From IMG/VR virus record IMGVR_UViG_3300009370_000196, positions 1 to 21,639 of that record: a stretch of 21,639 nucleotides of DNA. The stretch is one strand, 5' to 3'. The notes under the pieces were generated by a model, which was given only the letters and a program-made list of their open reading frames with translations, was not told the DNA's origin and did no database searches. Both the position numbers and the translations under genes were made by a program. Each line of letters opens with the position of its first letter. The stretch's first letter is position 1. This DNA is from a virus. Of the stretch, positions 1 through 8,319 are shown piece by piece.

Positions 1-59
1 TAGCCGATTCTTGCACGACACTTAGGTTTCTCGGATGGTTTAAAAGGGGTGGCGTTCAA

Positions 60-1583
60 ATGGTTTTCAGAGATCGCGTCAAGTCGCTCAGAAGGGTCCG
101 CTCCGGCGACCTTATGACAAATCCGAAGAACTACCGCACCCACCCTCCAGAGCAGTCAGCAGCGTTACGCGGTGTTCTGAGCGAAGTCGGCTATGCTGGC
201 GCCGTCGTTGCTCGAGAAACTCCCGACGGTCTCGAACTGATCGACGGCCATCTCCGCGCGGAGTTGGATCCAGAGCAAAAGATACCGGTCCTGGTCGTCG
301 ACGTGAGTGGCAAGGAGGCGGACAAGCTCCTCGCGACGTTCGACCCGCTCTCGATGATGGCCGGAACGGACGCCGAAGCACTCGCGAAGCTCCTGGACGG
401 GATGGAGTTCGACGAAGCGTCGACGCAGTCGATGGTCGACGCTCTCGGCGACGGTCTTCCGGACCAGGCCGACGACCTGGAGGCGCCAGAACCGGAGCCG
501 CCGCCGGCCGAACCAATAACGAAGGAAGGCGACCTGATAAAACTAGGCCGCCACCGGTTGTTGTGCGGAGACACGACCGACGCCGCCGCCGTTGTGAAAC
601 TGACGAACAACCAGGAACTCGTCCTGATCCACGCGGACCCACCGTACGGAATGGGGAAAGAGGCCGACGGCATCAAAAACGACAATCTTTACCGCGACAA
701 GCTCGACGCGTTCCAGTTGTCCTGGTGGACCGCCTGGCGTCCGACACTCTCGGACAACGCGAGCGCTTACATATGGGGAAACGCGGCGGACCTGTGGCGC
801 TTTTGGTACGGCGCCGGACTTGGCAACTCCGAGCCGCTGACATTCAGGAATGAGGTTGTATGGGACAAGGGAAACCAGGGAGATGGCCGTAACGGAAACG
901 GGCTCAGAACCGAAGCCGGCCGAATGTACCAACGCTCTGAACGATGTCTGTTTTTTATGCTCGGCGTTCAGGGTTTTAACACTAACGCCGAGCATTACTG
1001 GGAAGGATGGGAACCAATCCGCGAGTACCTGGACATCGAACGGCGACGCCTAAAATGGAGCCACGAACACGTCGCGAAGTTCTTCGGGTTCTCGTCGCGT
1101 ATGCCGTACCACTGGTTCACGAAAAGCCAGTTCGTGTTCATCCGTCAGGAACATTACGAACGACTCCAGGAGGAAGCCGGCGGCGCCGGTTTTAAGAAGG
1201 GTTATCAAGCGTTGTCTCTCGAGTACGAACTGTTGAAGGTCGAATTCGAGAAGGTCAAGGCGGAGTTCTACAAGTCGCGGCCATACTTCGACAACCAACA
1301 CGACACGATGACGGACGTCTGGACGTTTCCGCGAGTCACGGGCGACGACCGCCACGGCCACGCGACACCGAAGCCGGTCGCAATGGCCGCGCGTGCGATC
1401 AAGTCGAGCACGCTGGAAGGGGCGGCCGTCGGTGTTCCGTTCGCAGGCACGTGTCCGGAAATAATCGCGGCGGAACAACTAGGCCGGACGGTGTTCGCAA
1501 TGGAGACGGATCCGAGCTACTGCGATGTGATCGTCCAGCGATGGGAAAAATTGACTAATGGCAAAGCCCACCGGCAAAAATGA
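60..1583 (+). CDS. ParB-like domain / beta-class DNA methyltransferase fusion
   Basis: This 507-aa protein probably methylates DNA (N6-adenine or N4-cytosine). Residues 10-90 resemble the ParB/sulfiredoxin nuclease-like domain, with IDGHLRAEL at 61-69. A Pro/Glu-rich linker (140-152) leads to the methyltransferase. Catalytic motif IV DPPYGMG is at 193-199, HATPKPV at 434-440, and the AdoMet-binding motif I region at 458-476. Motif order IV then I makes it beta class. Residues 320-410 form a long insert, probably the target-recognition region. Motif I is odd: the usual D/E-PF-x-G-[ST]-G reads VPFAGTC, losing the acidic residue and a glycine. The ATG is preceded by AAGGGG. The frame is open to the left edge of the window but has no other start codon. 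The gene overlaps the small terminase by 26 bp. ParB-methyltransferase fusions beside terminase genes are common in phages, where they may protect DNA from host restriction. Confidence 0.9.
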   Translation: MVFRDRVKSLRRVRSGDLMTNPKNYRTHPPEQSAALRGVLSEVGYAGAVVARETPDGLELIDGHLRAELDPEQKIPVLVVDVSGKEADKLLATFDPLSMMAGTDAEALAKLLDGMEFDEASTQSMVDALGDGLPDQADDLEAPEPEPPPAEPITKEGDLIKLGRHRLLCGDTTDAAAVVKLTNNQELVLIHADPPYGMGKEADGIKNDNLYRDKLDAFQLSWWTAWRPTLSDNASAYIWGNAADLWRFWYGAGLGNSEPLTFRNEVVWDKGNQGDGRNGNGLRTEAGRMYQRSERCLFFMLGVQGFNTNAEHYWEGWEPIREYLDIERRRLKWSHEHVAKFFGFSSRMPYHWFTKSQFVFIRQEHYERLQEEAGGAGFKKGYQALSLEYELLKVEFEKVKAEFYKSRPYFDNQHDTMTDVWTFPRVTGDDRHGHATPKPVAMAARAIKSSTLEGAAVGVPFAGTCPEIIAAEQLGRTVFAMETDPSYCDVIVQRWEKLTNGKAHRQK

Positions 1584-1989
1584 CGAGAACCGGTTCGAGT
1601 GTCCGGAACATCTCGACCAGGTCGCGCGCGACGAGTGGAATTCGATCTGCGAAGCACTCGAGAGCGTCGCGTTGTTTAACGCTGCTGACCGTTCCGCACT
1701 CGAACTGTATTGTGTGACGTTCAGCGGATGGCGCCAGGCCGTCGACATGGTCGCACGTCACGGCGCTGTTATTCAGATGACAACGTCCAGCGGTGTTTTT
1801 CCGAAGCGGAACCCGTTCGACATCATTCGAGAGCGGAACGCTGCCTTGTGCTCTCGGTTGCTCCGCGAGTTCGGACTGACACCGACAGCAAAAAACAGGA
1901 CCGACAACAACGACGGAGAACTGGAAACACTTGACGAAAAACGCCAAAGAATCCTTCGCGTCTACAATAGCGAAAGCAAACAAGCGTGA
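1558..1989 (+). CDS. Phage terminase small subunit, P27 family
   Basis: This 143-aa protein is the likely DNA-recognition subunit of the packaging motor. It has the P27-family layout: an N-terminal segment with CPEHLDQVARDEW (residues 15-27), a helix with ADRSALELYCVTF (43-55), a Gly-Val-Phe-Pro-Lys-Arg-NPF segment near 80-88, and a C-terminal REFGLTP element near 102-108. Length is typical for the family. It starts inside the methyltransferase gene, and its end overlaps the large terminase start by about 59 bp, so the two subunits are probably translationally coupled. Position directly before the large terminase supports the call. Confidence 0.85.
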   Translation: MAKPTGKNDENRFECPEHLDQVARDEWNSICEALESVALFNAADRSALELYCVTFSGWRQAVDMVARHGAVIQMTTSSGVFPKRNPFDIIRERNAALCSRLLREFGLTPTAKNRTDNNDGELETLDEKRQRILRVYNSESKQA

Positions 1990-4117
1990 AGCGAAACGAC
2001 TGATCCTGGAAGCGACGCCGGAACAACTGGCGGCGCTCGACGCTCGTCCGGCCAGGAGACCGACCGGTTGGGCTCGAGTTCGCGAGGAGCAGCGAAAGAT
2101 CGCGAAACAGCGATCGCTCGAGGGTCGCGACATCGGCGCAATTCCGGACGTCTTGAAACCGCGGAGGAGAAACCGCGCCGCGAAGTCGTTCGAGTATTTT
2201 TGCCGCGCCTACTTCGCCGGAGTGTTTACCCTCAAGTGGTCAGAAGATCACCTGCGGGTTCTTGCGAAGACCGAACGCGCCATCCTGGACGGCGGTCTGT
2301 TCTCCGTTGCCATGCCGCGCGGAAGCGGAAAGACCTCGATCGCGGAGACGGCGGCATTGTGGGCGATCCTGTACGGCCACCGGCAGTTCATCGCGCTGAT
2401 CGGACCGAGCGAAGAAGCGGCGGCCGAGATGATGCAATCGTTAAAGGCGGAGCTCGAACAGAATGACGATCTCCTGGCGGACTTTCCAGAGGTTTGTTTC
2501 CCTGTCCGCGCTCTCGAGGGAATATCGAACCGGACGAGCGGCCAGTTGTGCCAGGGACGGCGGACGCGGATCTTGTGGACGGCCAACCAAATCGTCATGC
2601 CGACTATCGAAGGCAGCGCGGCGAGCGGTACGACTTGCAAAACGTGCGGAATAACGGGACGGATCCGCGGCCTTAAATTCAAGACGACGAGCGGCGAGAG
2701 TGTCCGGCCGGATCTGGTCATTGTCGACGACCCGTCCACGGACGCTTCGGCCAGGTCCGCAAGCGACAACGCGAAACGCGAGAACATCCTGGCCGGCGCC
2801 GTTCTCGGCCTGGCCGGACCAGGAAAGAAAATCTCCGGTCTCGTGGCCTGTACGGTTATCCAGCGCGGCGACCTGGCGGACCGTATCCTGGACCCGAAGA
2901 TTCACCCGGAGTTCAACGGCGAGCGCTGCGCGCTGGTTTACAAGTGGCCGAAGAACACGGCCTTGTGGGACAAATACGCAGAGCTCCGCGCGGAGAGTTT
3001 CCGCACTGGTGGACACGGTAAAGCCGCGACCAGTTTCTACAGGAAAAACCGGAAAGCGATGGACGCCGGGTCGCGTGTCGCCTGGCCACAACGGAAACAC
3101 CGCGACGAACTCTCCGCGATCCAGCACGCTTACAACCTCCGGATCCGCGACGAGCGCGCATTTTTCGCGGAGTACCAAAACGACCCGCTCGCCAGCGAAA
3201 CGGACCAGGCCGACCTGCCGACGGCGTCGGAGCTCGCCGCGAAGGTGAACGGATACGACCGGCGCGTCGCTCCGCTCGACGCTGAGAAGCTGGTCGCGTT
3301 TATTGACATTCAGCAGAACCTTTTGTACTGGTCGACGGTCGCCTGGTCTCCGTCGTTCACCGGTTACGTGGTCGATTATGGGACCTGGCCGGACCAGACC
3401 GCGCGGTACTTCACGCTCGGCCAGGCGAAGCGGACACTCGGCCGCGCCGCTCCAGGCCGCGGTCTGGAAGCGTCAATTTTTAACGGCCTGGAGAAGTGTG
3501 TCGCGAAGCTCGCGGCGCGAACTGTGAAACGTGACGACGGCGCGGAGCTCCGCCTGTCGCGTGTCCTGATTGACGCGAACTGGGGTCTCTCGACTGAAAC
3601 CGTTTATTCATTTTGCAGGCAGTCGCCGCACGCCGGCCTGGTTCTTCCGAGTCACGGGCGCGGCGTTGGCGCCTCGAGTATTCCGTTCTCGGAATATAAA
3701 AAGAAGGCAGGCGACCTGGTCGGACTCAACTGGCGGGTGCCGGCGATCCGCGGAAAGAGAACGGTACGCCACGCCATTTACGACACCAACTTCTGGAAGT
3801 CCTTCCTATTCAGTCGGTTCGCGACTGGACTCGGAGATCCTGGAGCGTTGACACTCTACAAGTCCGGCGGCGATCATCACCGACTGCTCGCTGACCACCT
3901 GTCCGCGGAATATCGCGTGACGGTTTCCGGCCGCGGCCGCGCCGTCGATGAATGGAAGCTGAAGCCGTCCAAATTCGACAACCACTGGTTCGACTGTCTC
4001 GTCGGCTGCGCCGTCGCCGGCAGCATTGAAGGCGCGACACTTGCCACGATCGGAGCAGACCGAACACCACCACCGAAACGCCGACCTCGCGGCCGGCGTG
4101 TTTCCTACTTGCAATAA
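1931..4117 (+). CDS. Phage terminase large subunit (ATPase + RNase H-like nuclease)
   Basis: This 728-aa packaging motor carries Walker A MPRGSGKTS (residues 128-136) and Walker B DLVIVDDP (261-268). The C-terminal nuclease has candidate metal-binding acids at D459 (VAFIDIQQ), D548 (LIDANWG) and near 690-700 (FDNHWFDCLVG). It hydrolyses ATP to pump DNA into the prohead and cuts the concatemer. A C-x2-C pair (TCKTCG, 236-239) lies between the Walker motifs, which is unusual. The start is a TTG inside the small-terminase gene, and no ATG or GTG follows in frame before the conserved region. GGAA lies about 6 bases upstream. The C-terminus is basic and Pro-rich (PPPKRRPRGRR). Confidence 0.93.
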   Translation: MTKNAKESFASTIAKANKREAKRLILEATPEQLAALDARPARRPTGWARVREEQRKIAKQRSLEGRDIGAIPDVLKPRRRNRAAKSFEYFCRAYFAGVFTLKWSEDHLRVLAKTERAILDGGLFSVAMPRGSGKTSIAETAALWAILYGHRQFIALIGPSEEAAAEMMQSLKAELEQNDDLLADFPEVCFPVRALEGISNRTSGQLCQGRRTRILWTANQIVMPTIEGSAASGTTCKTCGITGRIRGLKFKTTSGESVRPDLVIVDDPSTDASARSASDNAKRENILAGAVLGLAGPGKKISGLVACTVIQRGDLADRILDPKIHPEFNGERCALVYKWPKNTALWDKYAELRAESFRTGGHGKAATSFYRKNRKAMDAGSRVAWPQRKHRDELSAIQHAYNLRIRDERAFFAEYQNDPLASETDQADLPTASELAAKVNGYDRRVAPLDAEKLVAFIDIQQNLLYWSTVAWSPSFTGYVVDYGTWPDQTARYFTLGQAKRTLGRAAPGRGLEASIFNGLEKCVAKLAARTVKRDDGAELRLSRVLIDANWGLSTETVYSFCRQSPHAGLVLPSHGRGVGASSIPFSEYKKKAGDLVGLNWRVPAIRGKRTVRHAIYDTNFWKSFLFSRFATGLGDPGALTLYKSGGDHHRLLADHLSAEYRVTVSGRGRAVDEWKLKPSKFDNHWFDCLVGCAVAGSIEGATLATIGADRTPPPKRRPRGRRVSYLQ

Positions 4118-4133
4118 TGAAGGAGAGCAAACA

Positions 4134-4418
4134 ATGGCGAAAAAGCGGAAAGCCGGCCGGCCTCGCGGATCGAAAAACGAGAAGGTCGCCGTCGTCGATA
4201 CGGAGGCGACGAGTTGTCCGACGTGCGGATCAACCAACCGGAAACCATACTGGGGCAGGAACCGCCGACAGTTGTCCGGACGTGACGCCACCGGCCGGAT
4301 CTTCGACGCGATCACCTACCGCCGGACGTCGTGTCTCGATTGTGGCCAGCACCGTGTCGACCGCGAGTTCTCTTTCTTGAACACTAACGGCCGAAAAAAC
4401 AAACCGCAAACCGAATAA
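4134..4418 (+). CDS. Small AT-hook-like / zinc-ribbon protein
   Basis: This 94-aa basic protein has no named function. Residues 8-14 (GRPRGSK) match the AT-hook core. Two CxxC knuckles, CPTCGS (C28, C31) and CLDCG (C67, C70), could form one zinc ribbon. Together they suggest a nucleic-acid-binding protein. The ATG was chosen because AAGGAGAG sits 7 bases upstream. The same frame extends upstream into the terminase gene but has no better start. It lies between the large terminase and the gpW-like gene, suggesting a role in packaging, as an HNH-type partner would have in other phages, but no HNH motif is present. Phage transcription factor is an alternative. Confidence 0.75.
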   Translation: MAKKRKAGRPRGSKNEKVAVVDTEATSCPTCGSTNRKPYWGRNRRQLSGRDATGRIFDAITYRRTSCLDCGQHRVDREFSFLNTNGRKNKPQTE

Positions 4419-4470
4419 AATCAGGGAACCGGACCACCAGGCCGCGCCGACCTTCTCGTAAGATTTCACA

Positions 4471-4710
4471 ATGGCAACGAATTACACGACAACGGACGCC
4501 GTCGCGAGCACAACGACAACGGCCGACCAGATGGTGGCCGCGATCGAAGCGGCTCTCACGACCGGCGCCGCCGTCGTCAGTGTGAACTTTGCCGGCGTTT
4601 CGACAAGCTACAACCGCGACCAAGCAATCAAAGAACTGAACTATTGGCGGCGAAGACAAGCAGTCGAAAACGGAACGCGGCCGCGCGCCGCACGTATCAG
4701 ACTGACGTAA
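4471..4710 (+). CDS. gpW-like head-tail joining protein
   Basis: This 79-aa protein resembles the gpW family. A helix (residues 18-30) leads into a beta hairpin, TGAAVVSVNFAGVSTSY (31-47), then a helix containing AIKELNYWRRRQ (52-63), like lambda gpW's GKRVVSVQRDGRRVEF followed by a helical end. In lambda, gpW binds the portal ring after packaging and lets the tail attach. The position between the large terminase and the portal is the lambda order A-W-B, which strengthens the call. The Thr-rich N-terminus is not conserved in the family. No strong ribosome-binding site is visible, only GTAAGA about 7 bases upstream. Confidence 0.72.
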   Translation: MATNYTTTDAVASTTTTADQMVAAIEAALTTGAAVVSVNFAGVSTSYNRDQAIKELNYWRRRQAVENGTRPRAARIRLT

Positions 4711-4722
4711 CACGAGGGACGA

Positions 4723-6174
4723 ATGGCAAAAACGACCAGGCGGAAAAAGACCGCTAAAAAGAAGCCGGCGCGCCGGAAGGCGAAAGCGTCGGCCGCGAAG
4801 CGTTCGAGCCGGCCGACAGAATTTGCCTATGATGCCGCGGAGAGCAATACGCAGCGACGGCAACCGTCAACGGTTTTAAAAAGTACCGACAGCATACTAA
4901 CGCCGCTGAAACGGAAACGTCTCCAGAGTAAAGCGAGACACCTCCAGGAAAACTTCGTAATCGCATCGTGGGCGATCCGCCGCCATCTGGACTACGTTGC
5001 CCAGTTTAGTTTCCAAGCGTCAACCGGTGTTCCGGAGTTCGACGCCGAACTCGAAAACATTGTGGCCTGGTATTCACGCGCCGAGAATTGCGACGCCACT
5101 GGTCGCCACACTCTACAACGTCTGATCAGGATGGCCGAAGAACGCCGGACCGTCGACGGTGACGTGTTCTTCTTGAAACTGAACAACGGCCGCCTCCAGG
5201 CAATCGAGGGTGATCGAGTTCGAGACCCTGACAGCGCGAGCAACACGCGCGGCCGGTGGGTCCACGGCGTCCGAATCGGAAACGCCGGCCGGCCGAACTC
5301 GATCTGCGTCCACAAACGAACGGACCGCGGCACCTACGAATTCGAACGGCGGGTGGCGTTCAGGAACGTCTACCACCTGGCCTACTTCGACAGGTTCGAC
5401 CAGGTCCGCGGAGTTTCCCCACTGGCGCCAGCGATCAAGACCTACACGGATCTCGGCGAGGCCATCGACTACAGTCTCGCAAAGATGAAGGTCTCTCAAA
5501 TGCTGGGTCTCGTCTTCTATCGCGAAGCGGCGGAGCCGGTCACACTTCCGAGCGCGACAACTGACGAAGGGGCGCCGGCGGATCCGGCTGGCAACGGCTA
5601 CGACGTTTCATTTTCTCGCGGACCTGTACAACTGGATCTGGATCCAGGAGACAAGGCCGAGTTCCTGGAACCGAAGACTCCGCCGACCGAGTTCCAGAAC
5701 TTCGCGACGACGATGATCGGCGCGGCGCTTAAGTCGCTGGACATCCCGATTTCCATGTACGACGAAGCCCACACAAACTACAGCGGCGCACGGTCCGCGC
5801 TGATCCACTATCAGCGAAGCGTCAAAACAAAAGCGGAATCACTCCGAGAACTCCTGGACCGAATCGTAGGCTGGCGGCTCCGGATGTTTATCGCATCCGG
5901 CGACCTGGTTGTGCCAGCGGGCGCTCGGTTGAACTGGGACTGGATCCCGTCCGGAGTTCCCTGGTTCGATCCGACGAAGGAGATCGCCGGAGACGTGGCC
6001 GCGATCAACGCCGGACTCACGACGCGCTCGCGTGTCATTCAGGAGAGACACGGCCGCGACTTCCGCGATGTCATCGACCAGTTAAAAACAGAGCAGGACT
6101 ACATCGACGCGGCCGGCCTGGTATTGAACGAGACACAATTTGCAACCGACGAAACAGAAACGGACGAGGAATAA
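4723..6174 (+). CDS. Phage portal protein, lambda gpB family
   Basis: This 483-aa protein should form the dodecameric portal through which DNA enters and leaves. The family's N-terminal block RLQSKARHLQENFVIASWAI is at about 66-85. AEERRTVDGDVFF follows near 140-152. The late block TNYSGARSALIHYQRSVKTK (residues 352-371) and the C-terminal WDWIPSGVPWFDPTKE region are highly characteristic. The first 30 residues are Lys/Arg/Ala rich and probably disordered. The ATG follows GAGGGA with good spacing. The next gene begins 3 bases after the stop codon. Confidence 0.93.
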   Translation: MAKTTRRKKTAKKKPARRKAKASAAKRSSRPTEFAYDAAESNTQRRQPSTVLKSTDSILTPLKRKRLQSKARHLQENFVIASWAIRRHLDYVAQFSFQASTGVPEFDAELENIVAWYSRAENCDATGRHTLQRLIRMAEERRTVDGDVFFLKLNNGRLQAIEGDRVRDPDSASNTRGRWVHGVRIGNAGRPNSICVHKRTDRGTYEFERRVAFRNVYHLAYFDRFDQVRGVSPLAPAIKTYTDLGEAIDYSLAKMKVSQMLGLVFYREAAEPVTLPSATTDEGAPADPAGNGYDVSFSRGPVQLDLDPGDKAEFLEPKTPPTEFQNFATTMIGAALKSLDIPISMYDEAHTNYSGARSALIHYQRSVKTKAESLRELLDRIVGWRLRMFIASGDLVVPAGARLNWDWIPSGVPWFDPTKEIAGDVAAINAGLTTRSRVIQERHGRDFRDVIDQLKTEQDYIDAAGLVLNETQFATDETETDEE

Positions 6175-6177
6175 AAC

Positions 6178-7341
6178 ATGCACACAGAACAAGTACCAGC
6201 GAACGCTTGCTATTTCTCCGCCGGCGAGGTCGTGATGGAACTGGACGGCGATCCGCTCTCGACGCGCGTCTCACTTCTCGCACGATCGGCAACTCCAATT
6301 GATCATTGGCACTGGGGCCGAGTCGTCCACGATCTCGCCGGCGTGAAGGCCAAGGACAAAATCCCAATTGATTACGCGCACAATTCGAACGAGGTGATCG
6401 GGTTCCTGGACACGATCGAAGTCGAGGAGCGCGGACTGCGAACGGATGGCCGCCTGGTCGTTTTCTCCGACGACGATCGCGCCGCGGAGGTTGCCTATAA
6501 AAGCGCACAAGGGGTTCCGTACGAAGCGTCAATCAACTTTGGCGGTGACGGGATCCAACTGGAGGAAGTGAAACGCGGCGAGTCAACGGACGTAAACGGC
6601 TATCAGTTCGAAGGACCTGGTGTCGTTGTCCGCTCCTGGCCGCTCCGCGGCGTTGCGGTGGTTCCCTATGGAGCAGACTCGCAGACGGAGACTAATATTT
6701 TGCATGAAGGCGGCGGCGAGATCGCCGTCGAGTTTTTAACACGAAAGGAAACAGACATGCCAGCAAGAAAAAAGAAGGCAAGCAAGAAGCCGGAAATCGG
6801 CGACAAGCTCGAAGCCGCCGTTGTTGAGGAAACGGTGGAACAAGTCGACCAGGTCGAAGCAATCGAGGAACCGGCAACCGACGACCAGGCCGCGGTTGAG
6901 GAAATCATTGCCGAAACAGTCGACCAGGCGAAAGACAAGCCGGCCGACGACGCGAAGGACGAAAAACCAGCCGACGAGAAGGACGACGTCAAACTCGAGC
7001 CGAAGTTCTCACAGTCGGAGGGGCAGAAGTTTGTCCGCGAGTTCGGCGACATCGGCGCCGTCTGGTTTGTTGAGGGGATCACGTTCGAGGAAGGCCAGCA
7101 GCGACAGCTATCGCAGTTGCAGACCGAGCTCGCCGCACTTCGCGACGAAAACGAACAACTTCGACAACGTGTCTCCGCCGTCGAGTTCGGCGAAGCCGAC
7201 GGTGTCGAGTTCTCGGCCGCGCCTCAAAACGAAGAAACGGCCAACTCGCAATTATTCAACGACTACCAGTCCAAACTGCCAACCGCCGCGGCCGCGTTTG
7301 CGACGCGTTTCGAGGTCGCTCGAAACAACAACGGAAGGTAA
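6178..7341 (+). CDS. Prohead protease with C-terminal scaffold domain
   Basis: This 387-aa protein has two parts. Residues 10-180 resemble an HK97-type prohead protease fold, with likely catalytic His68 (IDYAHNSNEVIGFLD) and Ser118 (PYEASINF) about 50 residues apart, and the strand RSWPLRGVAVVPYG at 152-165. Residues 194-387 are highly charged (Lys/Glu/Asp/Ala) with a coiled-coil segment around 305-335 (LSQLQTELAALRDENEQLRQ), typical of a capsid scaffold. Fusion of protease and scaffold occurs in lambda gpC/Nu3. An internal ATG with a good ribosome-binding site lies exactly at the domain boundary (see the nested entry). It sits between the portal and major capsid genes. Confidence 0.85.
   Translation: MHTEQVPANACYFSAGEVVMELDGDPLSTRVSLLARSATPIDHWHWGRVVHDLAGVKAKDKIPIDYAHNSNEVIGFLDTIEVEERGLRTDGRLVVFSDDDRAAEVAYKSAQGVPYEASINFGGDGIQLEEVKRGESTDVNGYQFEGPGVVVRSWPLRGVAVVPYGADSQTETNILHEGGGEIAVEFLTRKETDMPARKKKASKKPEIGDKLEAAVVEETVEQVDQVEAIEEPATDDQAAVEEIIAETVDQAKDKPADDAKDEKPADEKDDVKLEPKFSQSEGQKFVREFGDIGAVWFVEGITFEEGQQRQLSQLQTELAALRDENEQLRQRVSAVEFGEADGVEFSAAPQNEETANSQLFNDYQSKLPTAAAAFATRFEVARNNNGR
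6757..7341 (+). CDS. Nested in-frame start: putative free scaffold protein
   Basis: An in-frame ATG at codon 194 of the protease gene is preceded by AAAGGAA (6744-6750), six bases upstream. Initiation here would give a 194-aa protein starting MPARKKKASKKPE and containing only the charged, coiled-coil scaffold half. In lambda, Nu3 is made the same way inside gene C, giving an excess of scaffold over protease. The sequence shows the start site and the domain boundary. Actual use of the start is inferred. Confidence 0.55.
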   Translation: MPARKKKASKKPEIGDKLEAAVVEETVEQVDQVEAIEEPATDDQAAVEEIIAETVDQAKDKPADDAKDEKPADEKDDVKLEPKFSQSEGQKFVREFGDIGAVWFVEGITFEEGQQRQLSQLQTELAALRDENEQLRQRVSAVEFGEADGVEFSAAPQNEETANSQLFNDYQSKLPTAAAAFATRFEVARNNNGR

Positions 7342-7395
7342 CAACACGAACAACGTCACAACTTCAAACCTGAAACACTGGAAGGAATTTTTAAA

Positions 7396-8319
7396 ATGGC
7401 TGACGCTTATATGACTTCAACGGATGTAGCAAAGTTCAACGACGCGGACCTGGACATCGGAATCGTCTCGGACGTTTTAAACGACGCGCCGCTACTGGCA
7501 GCAATGGCCGCGCGTTCGATCCCTGGGTACACGTACAAATACCTAAAAAAGACAGCGAACCCGAGCACCGGATTTAGATCTGAGAACGACGGCCGCGAAA
7601 ATACGAAAGGCACATTCTCAAACGTAACCGTGACACTAGCGATTCTGGACGCATCGTTCCAGATGGATGTCGCGGTCGCCGAAGCCGACGAGCGTGGCGC
7701 GTCGGCCGCTCTCGCGCAACAAGCACTGGATCACCTCCAGAGCGCAATGTTCCACGCCGAAAGTGAGATCATAACCGGCGCCGGCTCCGGTGGATTTGCC
7801 GGCCTGGCCGACCAGACGGTCGGACACATCGGCGGAGCGATGAATGTCAACGCGGGCGGCACGACCGCGGACACTGGCTCGTCCGTTTACCTGGTCCGGT
7901 CTGGTCTTTCCGACTGCCACGTCGTGTGGGGCTCTGAGGGTTCGATCGATGTCGGCGACACTTCGATTATCAAAGCCGCCGGAAGTTCCACCGGATCCTT
8001 CCCTGCCTACTACACGCCGATCTCCGCCTGGGTCGGTTTGCAGATTGGCTCGAATTATTCGATGGGCCGGATTTGCAACCTGACCGAAGACAGCGGCAAG
8101 GGACTGACCGACGACCTGATCAGCCAGGCCCTCGAGAAATTTCCAGCCGGCCGCGGTCCGTCGCACCTGGTGATGAATCGAAGAAGCCACGGCCAACTTC
8201 AAAGATCCAGAACCGCCACGTCGCCGACAGGGGCGCCGGCAAATTTCCCCGAAAACGTTCACGGCGTGCCGATTGTTGTGTCGGATGCGATCAGTTCGAC
8301 TGAGGCGTTGCTATCCTAA
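7396..8319 (+). CDS. Major capsid protein (HK97-fold, putative)
   Basis: This 307-aa protein is placed directly after the protease/scaffold gene and has one of the strongest ribosome-binding sites in the window (GGAAGGAA, then ATG). The N-terminal segment (TSTDVAKFNDADLDIGIVSD) and the repeated Ala/Gly-rich helices (AEADERGASAALAQQALDHL, about 96-115) resemble capsid subunits in which a long spine helix follows an E-loop. The C-terminal NFPENVHGVPIVVSDAISST resembles the usual ending where a strand carries G-x-PI-x-x-SD. The call rests mainly on gene order and expression signals, because the exact capsid family is not recognised from sequence alone. Confidence 0.8.
   Translation: MADAYMTSTDVAKFNDADLDIGIVSDVLNDAPLLAAMAARSIPGYTYKYLKKTANPSTGFRSENDGRENTKGTFSNVTVTLAILDASFQMDVAVAEADERGASAALAQQALDHLQSAMFHAESEIITGAGSGGFAGLADQTVGHIGGAMNVNAGGTTADTGSSVYLVRSGLSDCHVVWGSEGSIDVGDTSIIKAAGSSTGSFPAYYTPISAWVGLQIGSNYSMGRICNLTEDSGKGLTDDLISQALEKFPAGRGPSHLVMNRRSHGQLQRSRTATSPTGAPANFPENVHGVPIVVSDAISSTEALLS

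Noticed and set aside
2441-3178. Minus-strand frame of 245 codons inside the terminase gene
   Set aside because: The terminase motifs are certain on the plus strand. The antisense frame reflects codon bias only.
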